A DNA stretch of 64,000 nucleotides, from positions 186,001 to 250,000 of the forward strand of contig JAGIAT010000006.1 in the NCBI GenBank assembly GCA_017744715.1, given 5' to 3'. The translations under genes were made by a program, and so were the position numbers. Each line of letters starts with the position of its first letter. Position 1 is the first letter of the stretch. The notes beneath the pieces were generated by a model, which did no database searches, was not told where the DNA came from, and saw only the letters and a program-made list of their open reading frames with translations. This DNA comes from Niabella sp. (lineage in GTDB: Bacteria; Bacteroidota; Bacteroidia; Chitinophagales; Chitinophagaceae). Shown here one piece after another: positions 18,240 through 26,383 of this stretch.

Positions 18240-19130
18240 TTAGCCGATCTTTTTCTTTACCTGTTTTACATAGGCAACAGGAACCTGGGCCAGGGCTGCA
18301 ATTTTTGATACTTCAAAATCCGTGTTGGTAAGAAGGTTTACCACGAATTCGAAATTTCTTTCTTCCCGGCCCTTTTGCACACCTTCCTCCCTTGCATAAC
18401 TCAATACATTGGCGTTATCCCATTTATGTTTTAAGCTCTTATCGTAAAGCATCTTTTCCTCTTTTGTAAGGTTACTGTATTCAGCAATATGAAACAGCTT
18501 CTGAAATATTGTTTTTCGCAGGAATACCGGCATTTTTTTCATTTGCCCCAGGTTCTTTAGCACATAAAGCCATTTTTCCAGGTCTGTTTTTAATGCCGCT
18601 TCTGTTTTTACAAATTTACGCAATTCGATATAAATGAATCCCAGCTTATCATAAAAACGTATGCCTGATCCGGCACTGCAAAGCCCTACATCATGCAGTA
18701 CGGTTCCTGCTGAAGGCGTTCCCAGCTCAAAATCTTCCAGTAATGCCACCAGGTACACCTCCGGTAATTCATAGTCCCATACATGTCGTTTGCCTTTTGG
18801 CGCCAGGTCGCTGATAAGGCGGCTTGTATAAAAAAGCGCCCGCTCCTTAAAGTTTTTCTGATTGCTGCGCTGCATTTCAATAATGAACTTTTCACCACTG
18901 CCTCCGGTGCACAACAGGTCAAAAACAGCACCGCCTTCATTGGTAGTGTCGCCTTTATATTCGGTTTTGCTGAAGCTGAGTGCTGTAATATGCTTACGGC
19001 CATTAAAGATGCTGTTGAGAAACGCAATGAGCAGGTCTTTATGAGGTTCCGTTCCAAAGATGCGTTTAAAGCCAAAGTCTGTAAGCGGGTCAATGTAAAC
19101 AGTAGTCCCCGGGTGTTTTGCGGCGGTCAT
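18240..19130 (-). CDS. Rpn-family PD-(D/E)XK nuclease / putative transposase
   Basis: 296 aa. It opens with YIDPLTDFGFKRIFGTEPHK, the hallmark of the Rpn/PDDEXK nuclease-transposase family, followed by FDLLCTGGSGEKFIIEMQRS, where Asp and E-x-Q form the likely nuclease site. The C-terminal part is helical (EEKMLYDKSLKHKWDNANVL). These proteins are common in Bacteroidota, often many copies per genome, and promote RecA-independent recombination in E. coli homologues. No inverted repeats flank it. It converges with the histidine kinase gene. Confidence 0.85.
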   Translation of the reverse strand: MTAAKHPGTTVYIDPLTDFGFKRIFGTEPHKDLLIAFLNSIFNGRKHITALSFSKTEYKGDTTNEGGAVFDLLCTGGSGEKFIIEMQRSNQKNFKERALFYTSRLISDLAPKGKRHVWDYELPEVYLVALLEDFELGTPSAGTVLHDVGLCSAGSGIRFYDKLGFIYIELRKFVKTEAALKTDLEKWLYVLKNLGQMKKMPVFLRKTIFQKLFHIAEYSNLTKEEKMLYDKSLKHKWDNANVLSYAREEGVQKGREERNFEFVVNLLTNTDFEVSKIAALAQVPVAYVKQVKKKIG

Positions 19131-19209
19131 AGGTATATATTTTTAACAAGGGTGCCCTATGAAGGTACAAATTTTGAACGGCAATACAAGGGGATCGCTC
19201 TATCCGGAT

Positions 19210-20406
19210 TTACGGATATTGCCCGAAGATCAGTGAACTGCAATTGCCTCCAAATCCAAATGAATTGGACATTACATAACGGAGGGCGCGTTTTTCGTAT
19301 GCCTGTGCCGGGATAAGTCCGGTTTTTTCAATAGGTATTTCAAAATTCAGGGATGGATATATTTCCTGATGGTGCAGATTGAGGATGCTGTAAATGGCTT
19401 CAACGGCGCCTGCAGCTCCCAGGGTATGACCGGTATAGGATTTCGTGCTGGCAAAGGCGGGTACTTTATTAAACAGGCGCAGCATCGCTACACTTTCCGT
19501 TTCATCATTGTTTTCGGTAGCCGTTCCATGCGCGTTGATAAAGTCAATGTTCTCAGGACGGAGCCCCGCGGTTTGTAACGCGCCCTGCATGCAAAGAAAG
19601 GGGCCATCGGCATTTTCTGAGGTGGAGGAAGGATGATAGGCATCATTGCTGTTACCATATCCTTTTAATTCGGCATAGATCCTTCGGGAAGGTGCAAGGT
19701 TCTCCTCTTTTTCCAAAACAATAAACGCGCCGGCCTCACCCAGGTTCAGGCCTTTCCGGGCCACATCAAAAGGCCGGCAGGGTGCACCGGACAGGATCAT
19801 CAGCGCATTAAATCCGTTGATCGTAAATTTTGCAAGACTATCAACGCCGCCTACAATTGCGCGTTCCGCCAGGCCGTTCTGCAGCAGGCGTGCTCCGTAC
19901 ATGATGGCATTGGCGGAAGAAGAACAGGCGGTGTTAAAGGTATTTACAATACCGCCGATGTTAAAAAAAGACTGAAGGAACAGGGTATTGGCACTATTGG
20001 AATAAGATGCCAGGTAAGGACTGCCGGTGGGGGTCTCCGCATTCGCATCTGCATACATATGGTCTGTTAGGCACATGCCGCCTACCGTGCTGGCACCAAT
20101 GAGCGCCGTAGAACGGTTGCGTAACTCCTGTTCGGAGAGCGCGGCATCACCAATAGCCTCCTTTAATGCGTGCAGGGCGATCAGATCCGTACGGGTAACC
20201 TGGGGTTGGGGCGCGGGTAGCAGACCAGCCAGGGCCTCCGTGCTTTTTTTTACTTCCCCAAACGGAAGCAGGGAGGTATACTTCGACTGTAAAAAGGACG
20301 CATTGCCAATACCGGAACGCCCTTCTATAAGCGATTGCCGGTTTTCCGCCACCGTATTGCCGATTGCGGAAATAAGCCCTATGCCGGAAACTAAGATCCT
20401 GCCCAA
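19210..20406 (-). CDS. Beta-ketoacyl-[acyl-carrier-protein] synthase
   Basis: 398 aa FabF-like thiolase-fold enzyme. Active-site Cys161 is in FNTACSSSANAI, His293 in INAHGTATENND and His327 in SYTGHTLGAAGAV, so the Cys-His-His triad is complete. It condenses acyl and malonyl units on ACP. The dedicated ACP gene ends 10 bp upstream. The divergence from housekeeping FabF and the private ACP suggest a specialised product (for example flexirubin or aryl-polyene type), but no other pathway genes are in the window. Confidence 0.88.
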   Translation of the reverse strand: MGRILVSGIGLISAIGNTVAENRQSLIEGRSGIGNASFLQSKYTSLLPFGEVKKSTEALAGLLPAPQPQVTRTDLIALHALKEAIGDAALSEQELRNRSTALIGASTVGGMCLTDHMYADANAETPTGSPYLASYSNSANTLFLQSFFNIGGIVNTFNTACSSSANAIMYGARLLQNGLAERAIVGGVDSLAKFTINGFNALMILSGAPCRPFDVARKGLNLGEAGAFIVLEKEENLAPSRRIYAELKGYGNSNDAYHPSSTSENADGPFLCMQGALQTAGLRPENIDFINAHGTATENNDETESVAMLRLFNKVPAFASTKSYTGHTLGAAGAVEAIYSILNLHHQEIYPSLNFEIPIEKTGLIPAQAYEKRALRYVMSNSFGFGGNCSSLIFGQYP

Positions 20407-20415
20407 AACGGAAGC

Positions 20416-20679
20416 TTATTTTGTACGGTGCTGTTCGATATAATCTACCATTGTATTAACGGTAGTTAAAATTTTCCGCCCTTCCTTAGGGTCCTGGATA
20501 TTGATGCCATACTCGCGGGAAAGCATCACAATCAATTCAATGGAATCGATGGAGTCCAGTCCGAGGCCATCCCCAAACAAGGGCTCTTCATCCTTAATAT
20601 CTTCAGGTTTTACATTATTCAGATTCAGGAACTTAACGATCTGTTCTTTTACCTGTTGTTTCAGTTGTTCTTTTTCCAT
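20416..20679 (-). CDS. Acyl carrier protein
   Basis: 87 aa from the Met at 20679 (MEKEQLKQQ). The upstream extension to 20706 looks like untranslated leader. The phosphopantetheine site is Ser43 in GLGLDSIDSIELIV, and the protein is short and acidic with four predicted helices. It sits between pheS and the ketosynthase gene, 10 bp from the latter, so it probably serves that enzyme rather than general fatty-acid synthesis. Confidence 0.9.
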   Translation of the reverse strand: MEKEQLKQQVKEQIVKFLNLNNVKPEDIKDEEPLFGDGLGLDSIDSIELIVMLSREYGINIQDPKEGRKILTTVNTMVDYIEQHRTK

Positions 20680-20768
20680 TGTTATAATTCTATAAATAAT
20701 TATCAAAAATAAGCATCACGGCCGGTAGTTGCCACCGGTTTTCTTTAGAGATGCGGTATTGCCGGGGT

Positions 20769-21809
20769 TTACGTTGCAGCGGTAAACTGTTTTAAGAAAC
20801 GCACGTCGTTTTCGCTGAACAAACGGATATCATTGATGCCGTATTTTAACATGGCCGGCCGCTCTACACCCATGCCAAAGGCAAAACCCGTATATTTTTC
20901 GGGGTCTATATTGCAATTTCGTAATACATTCGGATGTACCATGCCGCATCCCAAGATTTCCACCCATCCTGTTTTCTTACAAATATTGCATCCTTTGCCA
21001 CCGCATATAAAGCAACTCACATCCATTTCGGCACTGGGTTCTGTAAAGGGAAAATAAGAAGGACGGAACCGCACACGCACATCTTTGCCATACATTTCCC
21101 TTACGAAAAAATAAAGGGTCTGTTTCAGATCGGCGAAAGATACATTCTCGTCAATATACAACCCTTCTACCTGGTGAAAGAAGCAATGACTGCGCGCGCT
21201 GATGGTTTCATTCCGGTACACCCTGCCCGGGCAGATAACGCGGATCGGCAGTTTCCCTTTTTCCATTTCGCGGATCTGGGTATTGCTGGTATGTGTACGC
21301 AGCAGCCAGTCAACCGCCGTATTTTCACCGGCATCTACATAAAAGGTATCCTGCATATCCCGCGCAGGATGGTGTGCCGGCATATTCAATGCAGTAAAGT
21401 TATGCCAGTCATCTTCGATCTCGGGGCCTTCAGCCACGGCAAACCCCAGGCGCTGAAAAATGGAAATGATTTTATGACGCATGAGGGAGATGGGATGGCG
21501 GCTGCCCAGGGGAACCGCATCGCCCGGCAGGGAAAGATCCGGTGCGGACTGATCCGCTGTACCAGTGCCGGCTGTTTCTTTCAGTTCGGCATACTTGCTT
21601 TCTGCAAACAGTTTAAATTCATTCAGCAGTTGCCCCGCATCCTTTTTTTGTTCAACGGGTACATGTTTCATTTCTCCCATGGCTTCTTTTACCCGGCCCT
21701 TGGAGCCCAGCCATTGAATGCGGAATGCTTCCGCAGCCTGTTCACCCGAGCCCGAGAATTCCGCAATTTCCTGTTTGTAAGCGTTTAACTTTTGAATCAA
21801 ATCCTGCAT
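20769..21809 (-). CDS. pheS: Phenylalanine-tRNA ligase alpha subunit
   Basis: About 346 aa from the Met at 21809 (MQDLIQKLNAYKQE). An N-terminal coiled-coil arm for tRNA binding is followed by a class II synthetase core: motif 2 region RVYRNETISARSHCFFHQVE, and motif 3 FAFGMGVERPAMLKYGI. The four cysteines in CFICGGKGCNIC could form a zinc knuckle, as in several bacterial PheS proteins. It charges tRNA-Phe together with PheT, which is not adjacent here. Confidence 0.96.
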   Translation of the reverse strand: MQDLIQKLNAYKQEIAEFSGSGEQAAEAFRIQWLGSKGRVKEAMGEMKHVPVEQKKDAGQLLNEFKLFAESKYAELKETAGTGTADQSAPDLSLPGDAVPLGSRHPISLMRHKIISIFQRLGFAVAEGPEIEDDWHNFTALNMPAHHPARDMQDTFYVDAGENTAVDWLLRTHTSNTQIREMEKGKLPIRVICPGRVYRNETISARSHCFFHQVEGLYIDENVSFADLKQTLYFFVREMYGKDVRVRFRPSYFPFTEPSAEMDVSCFICGGKGCNICKKTGWVEILGCGMVHPNVLRNCNIDPEKYTGFAFGMGVERPAMLKYGINDIRLFSENDVRFLKQFTAAT

Positions 21810-22003
21810 AGCGGGCAAAGATAATCAAAATGAAGGAGGCTGGATACCGGTAATTTCGGGGAGACAAAACCATTTTGCATGACCGGTGCTCCCGGTACAT
21901 GATTCTGGTTGGGGCGGGGATAAAAAGGCCATATAGAATATTTTCCAGAAGTCGTGGAAATGCTGTAAATTGAAGATGAAAGCACGCTAATCATTGAAAA
22001 TAA

Positions 22004-22549
22004 ATGAAAAATACCATGCAATTAACTGTCATTCAGCAAAGAATTTACGAAATAAGAGGTCAGCGCGTAATGATAGATTACGATCTTGCTGAGCTATACC
22101 AGATGGAAACGAAGCGGCTGAAAGAAGCTGTAAGAAGAAACAGGAAGCGATTTCCGGAAGATTTTATGTTTGAGTTGACAAAAGAGGAACAAGACGGTTT
22201 GAGGACGCAAATTGCGTCCTCAAACCGGGGCGGACGGCGTTATGCACCTTTTGCCTTTACCGAACACGGCGTGGCGATGCTGGCATCTGTGTTAAACAGC
22301 GACAAAGCGATCGAAATGAATATTGCTATTGTGCGGGCTTTTATTGCTTTAAGGCAGTTGGCGCTGCAGCGAAATGATTTTCAGCAGCAGTTGCAACAGC
22401 TGCGTACTGAGCTGCATCAGCGCGTAGACGTACATGATGCCCAGCTGAACCAGATTTATGAGGCGCTGGAAAATATGCTGGATATAGAAGCTGAAAAGAA
22501 GGCAAAGGAACAGGCATGGAAAAACAGGGAACGGATCGGGTATCAATAA
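22004..22549 (+). CDS. ORF6N domain protein
   Basis: 181 aa; an internal Met at 22016 is an alternative start. The N-terminal ORF6N DNA-binding domain contains IYEIRGQRVMIDYDLAELYQ, then KRLKEAVRRNRKRFPEDFMF and AFTEHGVAMLASVLNSDKAI. The C-terminal half is a coiled coil (LQRNDFQQQLQQLRTEL). ORF6N proteins come from phages and mobile elements but are widespread as chromosomal singletons. The target is unknown. It converges on the tRNA-like RNA gene. Confidence 0.88.
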   Translation: MKNTMQLTVIQQRIYEIRGQRVMIDYDLAELYQMETKRLKEAVRRNRKRFPEDFMFELTKEEQDGLRTQIASSNRGGRRYAPFAFTEHGVAMLASVLNSDKAIEMNIAIVRAFIALRQLALQRNDFQQQLQQLRTELHQRVDVHDAQLNQIYEALENMLDIEAEKKAKEQAWKNRERIGYQ

Positions 22550-22624
22550 ACATAGCGCCTGTAAAACAGTTTATTCCTGCGCCAGGGTCAATGGGAAGCC
22601 GGAACGGGGCGCAATTACGCCCAT

Positions 22625-22656
22625 AAAAAAGCCTTACAAGGATTGCTTGTAAGGCC
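22625..22656 (-). terminator. Perfect intrinsic terminator of the tRNA-like RNA
   Basis: Perfect 10-bp stem (GCCTTACAAG / CTTGTAAGGC) with a 5-nt loop, followed on the minus strand by TTTTTTA. It starts 8 nt after the last acceptor base of the tRNA-like RNA. Bases 22550-22624 hold no gene. Confidence 0.88.
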
Positions 22657-22664
22657 TTTAAAAG

Positions 22665-22838
22665 CTGTAGGGGGAGGGCTCGAACCTCCACGAGGCAGTT
22701 AGCCGCAACACAAAATCCGTGGTGGTCAACCCCGGTCGGTCCCAACCGAAATTGGAACCGGCTCTATGCTGTGTTTATCCTGGACTCCTCACCCCCGAGA
22801 CAAGAGGGCATGTCTGCCAAAAATTTCATCACCCCACA
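22665..22838 (-). ncRNA. tRNA-like RNA with about 102-nt structured variable region
   Basis: Minus strand 5' to 3'. Acceptor TGTGGGG (22838-22832) pairs with CCCTACA (22672-22666), 7 bp with one G-U. T8 and G9 follow, then a D arm ATG/CAT with an enlarged loop containing GG and AGA, very like leucine tRNAs. The anticodon arm is CCCTC-TTGTCTC-GGGGG. The T arm is GGAGG-TTCGAGC-CCTCC (22689-22673), canonical. Discriminator is G; CCA is not encoded. Between anticodon and T arms lie 102 nt instead of about 15, with a basal stem TGAGG/CCTCG, a 9-bp hairpin CGGTTCCAA/TTGGGACCG and a helix AACACA/TGTGTT. The apparent anticodon GTC and T37 are abnormal for Leu. It has its own terminator and promoter-like boxes. 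It could be a specialised tRNA, a tRNA-derived regulatory RNA, or a known class I do not recognise. Confidence 0.72.
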
Positions 22839-22874
22839 GTGTAAAAGAACCCGCTATTTCAGCGTTTGATAGAA

Positions 22875-22907
22875 CAAAAATAGAGATTGTTCCACGTTCA
22901 TTCCAAA
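22875..22907 (-). promoter_or_regulatory. Candidate promoter of the tRNA-like RNA
   Basis: Minus strand TTTG (22907-22904), 21 bp, then TATTTTTG (22882-22875), matching the Bacteroidota sigma-A pattern TTTG / TAnnTTTG with normal spacing. Transcription would start near 22868, leaving a 5' leader of about 30 nt before the acceptor stem. Confidence 0.6.
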
Positions 22908-22991
22908 TAATTCAATAAAAATTTTGAAAATATAGAAAATGTTTAAATATTTGCAATGATTGTTAAATTATTTAAAATCAACATTGCCTAA

Positions 22992-23459
22992 ATGAACAAT
23001 AAATTGAATCTGGACAAACTCGATTTGCAGATCATCCAGCATATGATGGAGGATGCAGAGATCTCTTATGCCGACCTCGGTAAAAAGCTTTTTGTATCGG
23101 GTGGTACCATACATGTGCGCATTAAAAAACTGCAGAAAGACGGCATAGTGAAAGGTACGAAATTAAATACAGATCTGAAGCTATTGGGGTACGATGTCAT
23201 AGCTTTTATCGGAATTTATCTGAAAGAGAGCTCCCTGTATGATTCGGTAGCCAAAGAATTGTATAAATTAAAGGAGGTCGTACGGCTCAATTATACTACC
23301 GGAAACTATAGCATGTTTGCAGAAATCATCTGTAAAGATATCAGTGAGCTTCGAAACGTATTGCATGAAAAACTGCAGAAGATCAAAGGCATTGAAAGAA
23401 CCGAAACGCTGATCTCGCTTGAGGAAAGCTTTGCCAGGAATGTAAAGGTGCTGGACTAA
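22992..23459 (+). CDS. Lrp/AsnC-family transcriptional regulator
   Basis: 155 aa. The N-terminal winged HTH (LDKLDLQIIQHMMEDAEISY, then ADLGKKLFVSGGTIHVRIKK) is followed by a RAM-type ligand-binding domain (LGYDVIAFIGIYLKESSLYD, TTGNYSMFAEIICKDISEL). Such proteins sense amino acids and regulate metabolism as octamers. It is divergent from the tRNA-like RNA gene, and the AT-rich 22915-22990 stretch before it is its likely control region. Confidence 0.93.
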   Translation: MNNKLNLDKLDLQIIQHMMEDAEISYADLGKKLFVSGGTIHVRIKKLQKDGIVKGTKLNTDLKLLGYDVIAFIGIYLKESSLYDSVAKELYKLKEVVRLNYTTGNYSMFAEIICKDISELRNVLHEKLQKIKGIERTETLISLEESFARNVKVLD

Positions 23460-23570
23460 AGTTTGCTTCTGATTGTTGTAACTACGATGGCTGTTCTCCG
23501 GTGCTGCATAAAGATCGCGGACAACGATCGATGTATTGAGGATCCGGAAGTATATCGGGGAATGGATGGT

Positions 23571-24656
23571 CTACAACTTCCCCCTTACATTGAGGGCATC
23601 ACGTAAGCCGTTTCCAAAAAGATTAAAGGCCAGTACGAGGATCATAATGGCAAATCCCGGAGCCAGCGCCAGCATGGGGTTTTGCGTAATGATGAAATTA
23701 TAGTTTTCCTTAATCATCAGTCCCCAGCTGGGTTGCGGAGGCTGTACACCAACACCCAGAAAGCTAAGGCCCGCTTCAATAACGATGGCCGATGCAAAAT
23801 TGGCTGCCGCAATTACCAATACAGGTCCCATGATATTGGGCCAGATATGCCCCGCGATGATCCGCGCATTGCTGAATCCAAGCGCCCGGGTGGCTTCAAT
23901 ATATTCCAGTTCTCTTACGGCCAGCACCTGACCTCTTACAAGACGGGCTACGTTTACCCACATGGTTAATCCTACCGCAATGAACACCTGCCAGAAACCC
24001 TTACCCAGCGCCAGTGTAATGGCAAATACCAATAGCAGTGTAGGAATACTCCAGATCACATTAATGAACCACATAATGGCTTCATCGATCCAGCCCCGGT
24101 AAAATCCCGCAAGGGAGCCGAGGATCAATCCGATACTTATTGAAATCAGCACAGTGATCAGTCCTACACTCAAACTAACCCTTGTACCTACGATCAGTCT
24201 GCTGAGGATATCCCGTCCATAGCTATCTGTTCCCAACCAGAATGTTTTGGTAACAATAGGGGTTTCGCTCAGTCGTGTTTTTGGGAAATGCACCTTTTCT
24301 GTAACGCCTTCATCAATATACTTATCAACAAAAATGCTGTCGGCGGCGTACTGGTATGCCGTAATGGGAATATAATCTGCCTGGTCTGGCCGGCCGTTCA
24401 GCAACCGTTGCATAAAACCGGCGGGATCCGGCTGCTGTTCTTTTTTTACTTTTAAAAAGGTTTGTTTCCATCCCGGCCTGGCGCCCCCGATTTCAAGGAT
24501 GATGCGGTTGGCATTCGGAGAGGCGTCTTCTGCAAGATAGTAACAAAAGACGGCTACAAAGATGGAAAACAGAATCACACACAAACCCGCTACTGCTCCT
24601 TTATTTTTCTTGAGCCTTTTCCAGGCAGACTGGCGGAATATGGAGAATAATTGCAT
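23571..24656 (-). CDS. Oligopeptide-type ABC transporter permease (DppC/OppC-like)
   Basis: 361 aa from the Met at 24656 (MQLFSIFRQSAWKRL). It has the OppC N-terminal helix, a large periplasmic insertion (about residues 55-130), and a BPD_transp_1 core including LGTDSYGRDILSRLIVGTRV and the EAA loop EYIEATRALGFSNARIIAGH. It is the inner-membrane permease half for peptides or nickel-type substrates. No partner permease, binding protein or ATPase is nearby, which is common for Bacteroidota where these genes are scattered. Confidence 0.9.
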   Translation of the reverse strand: MQLFSIFRQSAWKRLKKNKGAVAGLCVILFSIFVAVFCYYLAEDASPNANRIILEIGGARPGWKQTFLKVKKEQQPDPAGFMQRLLNGRPDQADYIPITAYQYAADSIFVDKYIDEGVTEKVHFPKTRLSETPIVTKTFWLGTDSYGRDILSRLIVGTRVSLSVGLITVLISISIGLILGSLAGFYRGWIDEAIMWFINVIWSIPTLLLVFAITLALGKGFWQVFIAVGLTMWVNVARLVRGQVLAVRELEYIEATRALGFSNARIIAGHIWPNIMGPVLVIAAANFASAIVIEAGLSFLGVGVQPPQPSWGLMIKENYNFIITQNPMLALAPGFAIMILVLAFNLFGNGLRDALNVRGKL

Positions 24657-24710
24657 GGGTACCAAACGTACATACAAAAAGTGATATTTTTGATAAAAAC
24701 TTACTTTCAT

Positions 24711-26378
24711 ATGAGAAACATTTTGGCCGTATTATTAGTGTTCGTGGGAACACTAAATGCCCTTACTCAGAATAGGATAATTTATGCAATAGGCACCGAT
24801 AACGGAATTAATAAAAGCACCCGATTAACAAAGTATGATTTCAGTCTGAGCGCTGCCAATCCAATAAATACCATAATACTTCCAGATATATTTCAGTATG
24901 TTCCTCAAGGTCAGGGAGGGTTTAGAGATTGTGATGCTATTGCATTAGATCCGTATAATAATTTATTATACTTTATTAACAGGAGAGGTAGTACAACGTC
25001 AGGCATATATGCGCTAGATCTTAATGATCCAACTCAGACGAGGACCATAGCAAGCCTGCCCCAGGGACCAGGCCTTGTTTTCGATAGAGCAGCGTTTAAT
25101 CCTGTAGATCGACGCCTTTATTTTGGCACTAGCCTGGGGGCTGTCTTTATACTTCAGACTGATCAAACAATAAAAAGTGTAGGCTTTGCACCCAATACAG
25201 GTTTTCCAATAAATGGGGACATGGTTTTCGACGCGCTTGGGAATATGATATATTCCACATACGTTCCTGGAGAAGCGCAAGCCCGCACTTTCTTTTTCCC
25301 GGCTCAATATGATATTAACGGAACTTACAACGGAGTTTCTTTTACTAAATTTCTAAACAATATTGCCAGCCCGGTTACCTATCAAACAGGTTTGGCGTTT
25401 GACGCAAATGGAGGGCTCTTTACATCCAGGTCATCAATGTATCCCAATGCTCCGATTACAAGCAACAGACTACAATATACGGGGCCGTTAGAAGTCTTTA
25501 ATTATGACGATGGAGATATGGGGGATTTGGCATCTGGCTATTTTCCCGGGCCAAAGATTTCAACATTTTCAAATACGGCTGTTGTTAATTGCGCCTCATT
25601 AACGGTTCAGTTCTCAATCGATATAGAAAATAAGGGTACATTATTTGCAGCCAACCCTGTACTTATTGATACCTTACCAGATAAAGTAAGCATTGTCTCA
25701 GGAAGTATTAATGGGAAGACAATAGCAGGCCTTTCCCGGCAATCTTTAATGGATGGTGTCGCTTTAGACTCATTGTTGATATCTAATGCCCCGCTGAACA
25801 TTAAAATTATTTGTACTTATGATGAAGTGATACAAACAACAAATACGGCCTATTTAAAATATGAGGGATTAGCATCAGAAGGGACCGCTCAATTGGCTTC
25901 AAATCCTGCAACTTTAATATCCTGCGCAAGTTTGCCGGTTATTTTTGGGCAGATTTATGGAACATTAGATGATGATGTGCTTAGGATTAACTGGAATGTA
26001 CAAAAAGAGGAGCGCGGTGGATATTATGAAGTGGAACTATCTAAAAATGGAACAGACTTTTATATATATGAAAAAGTTCTCACAGATTTGACGCTTGGCG
26101 GAAATTATAAACTTGAGAAAAATATCAAAGCACGGGTATTAAATTTATGGGCTATCGCATTAATATTTGTTAGCTTTTTCGGTTATAGACGATTCCGGTT
26201 GAAGCGACTTGTTTCTTATATGGTGTTGTTTGGATGCTTACTATTTGCGCAATCATGTGCAAAAAATGAAAGTGTGCTAATAGCCGATAACGGAAAGCTC
26301 TTTTTTAGAGTAAAATACACAGACAATAAAGGTGGGGTTGCTTACTCAAAAATAGGAGTTGTAACAAGAGCGGAATAA
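24711..26378 (+). CDS. Surface/secreted protein with membrane segment embedded in C-terminal domain
   Basis: 555 aa from the Met at 24711, which gives a signal peptide (MRNILAVLLVFVGTLNALTQ). The middle resembles a DUF11-like or beta-propeller surface protein (IYAIGTDNGINKSTRLTKYD). The C-terminal module starts LPVIFGQIYGTLDDDVLRIN and ends KLFFRVKYTDNKGGVAYSKI. Between these halves lie a hydrophobic helix (LNLWAIALIFVSFFGYRRFR) and a lipobox-like CLLFAQSCAKNES. The gene looks clearly more AT-rich than its neighbours, which suggests transfer or low expression. The function is unknown. Confidence 0.7.
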   Translation: MRNILAVLLVFVGTLNALTQNRIIYAIGTDNGINKSTRLTKYDFSLSAANPINTIILPDIFQYVPQGQGGFRDCDAIALDPYNNLLYFINRRGSTTSGIYALDLNDPTQTRTIASLPQGPGLVFDRAAFNPVDRRLYFGTSLGAVFILQTDQTIKSVGFAPNTGFPINGDMVFDALGNMIYSTYVPGEAQARTFFFPAQYDINGTYNGVSFTKFLNNIASPVTYQTGLAFDANGGLFTSRSSMYPNAPITSNRLQYTGPLEVFNYDDGDMGDLASGYFPGPKISTFSNTAVVNCASLTVQFSIDIENKGTLFAANPVLIDTLPDKVSIVSGSINGKTIAGLSRQSLMDGVALDSLLISNAPLNIKIICTYDEVIQTTNTAYLKYEGLASEGTAQLASNPATLISCASLPVIFGQIYGTLDDDVLRINWNVQKEERGGYYEVELSKNGTDFYIYEKVLTDLTLGGNYKLEKNIKARVLNLWAIALIFVSFFGYRRFRLKRLVSYMVLFGCLLFAQSCAKNESVLIADNGKLFFRVKYTDNKGGVAYSKIGVVTRAE

Positions 26379-26383
26379 ACACT

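Noticed and set aside
18240..19130. Calling the Rpn-type gene a complete insertion sequence
   Set aside because: No terminal inverted repeats or target duplication are visible around it.
20934..21788. 284-codon plus-strand frame opposite pheS
   Set aside because: Shadow of a certain housekeeping gene; the composition is unlike a real protein.
22665..22838. tmRNA, RNase P or SRP RNA call for the structured RNA
   Set aside because: It has a complete D arm and anticodon arm, is only 174 nt, and shows no tag-peptide reading frame or conserved RNase P/SRP core, so none of these fit.
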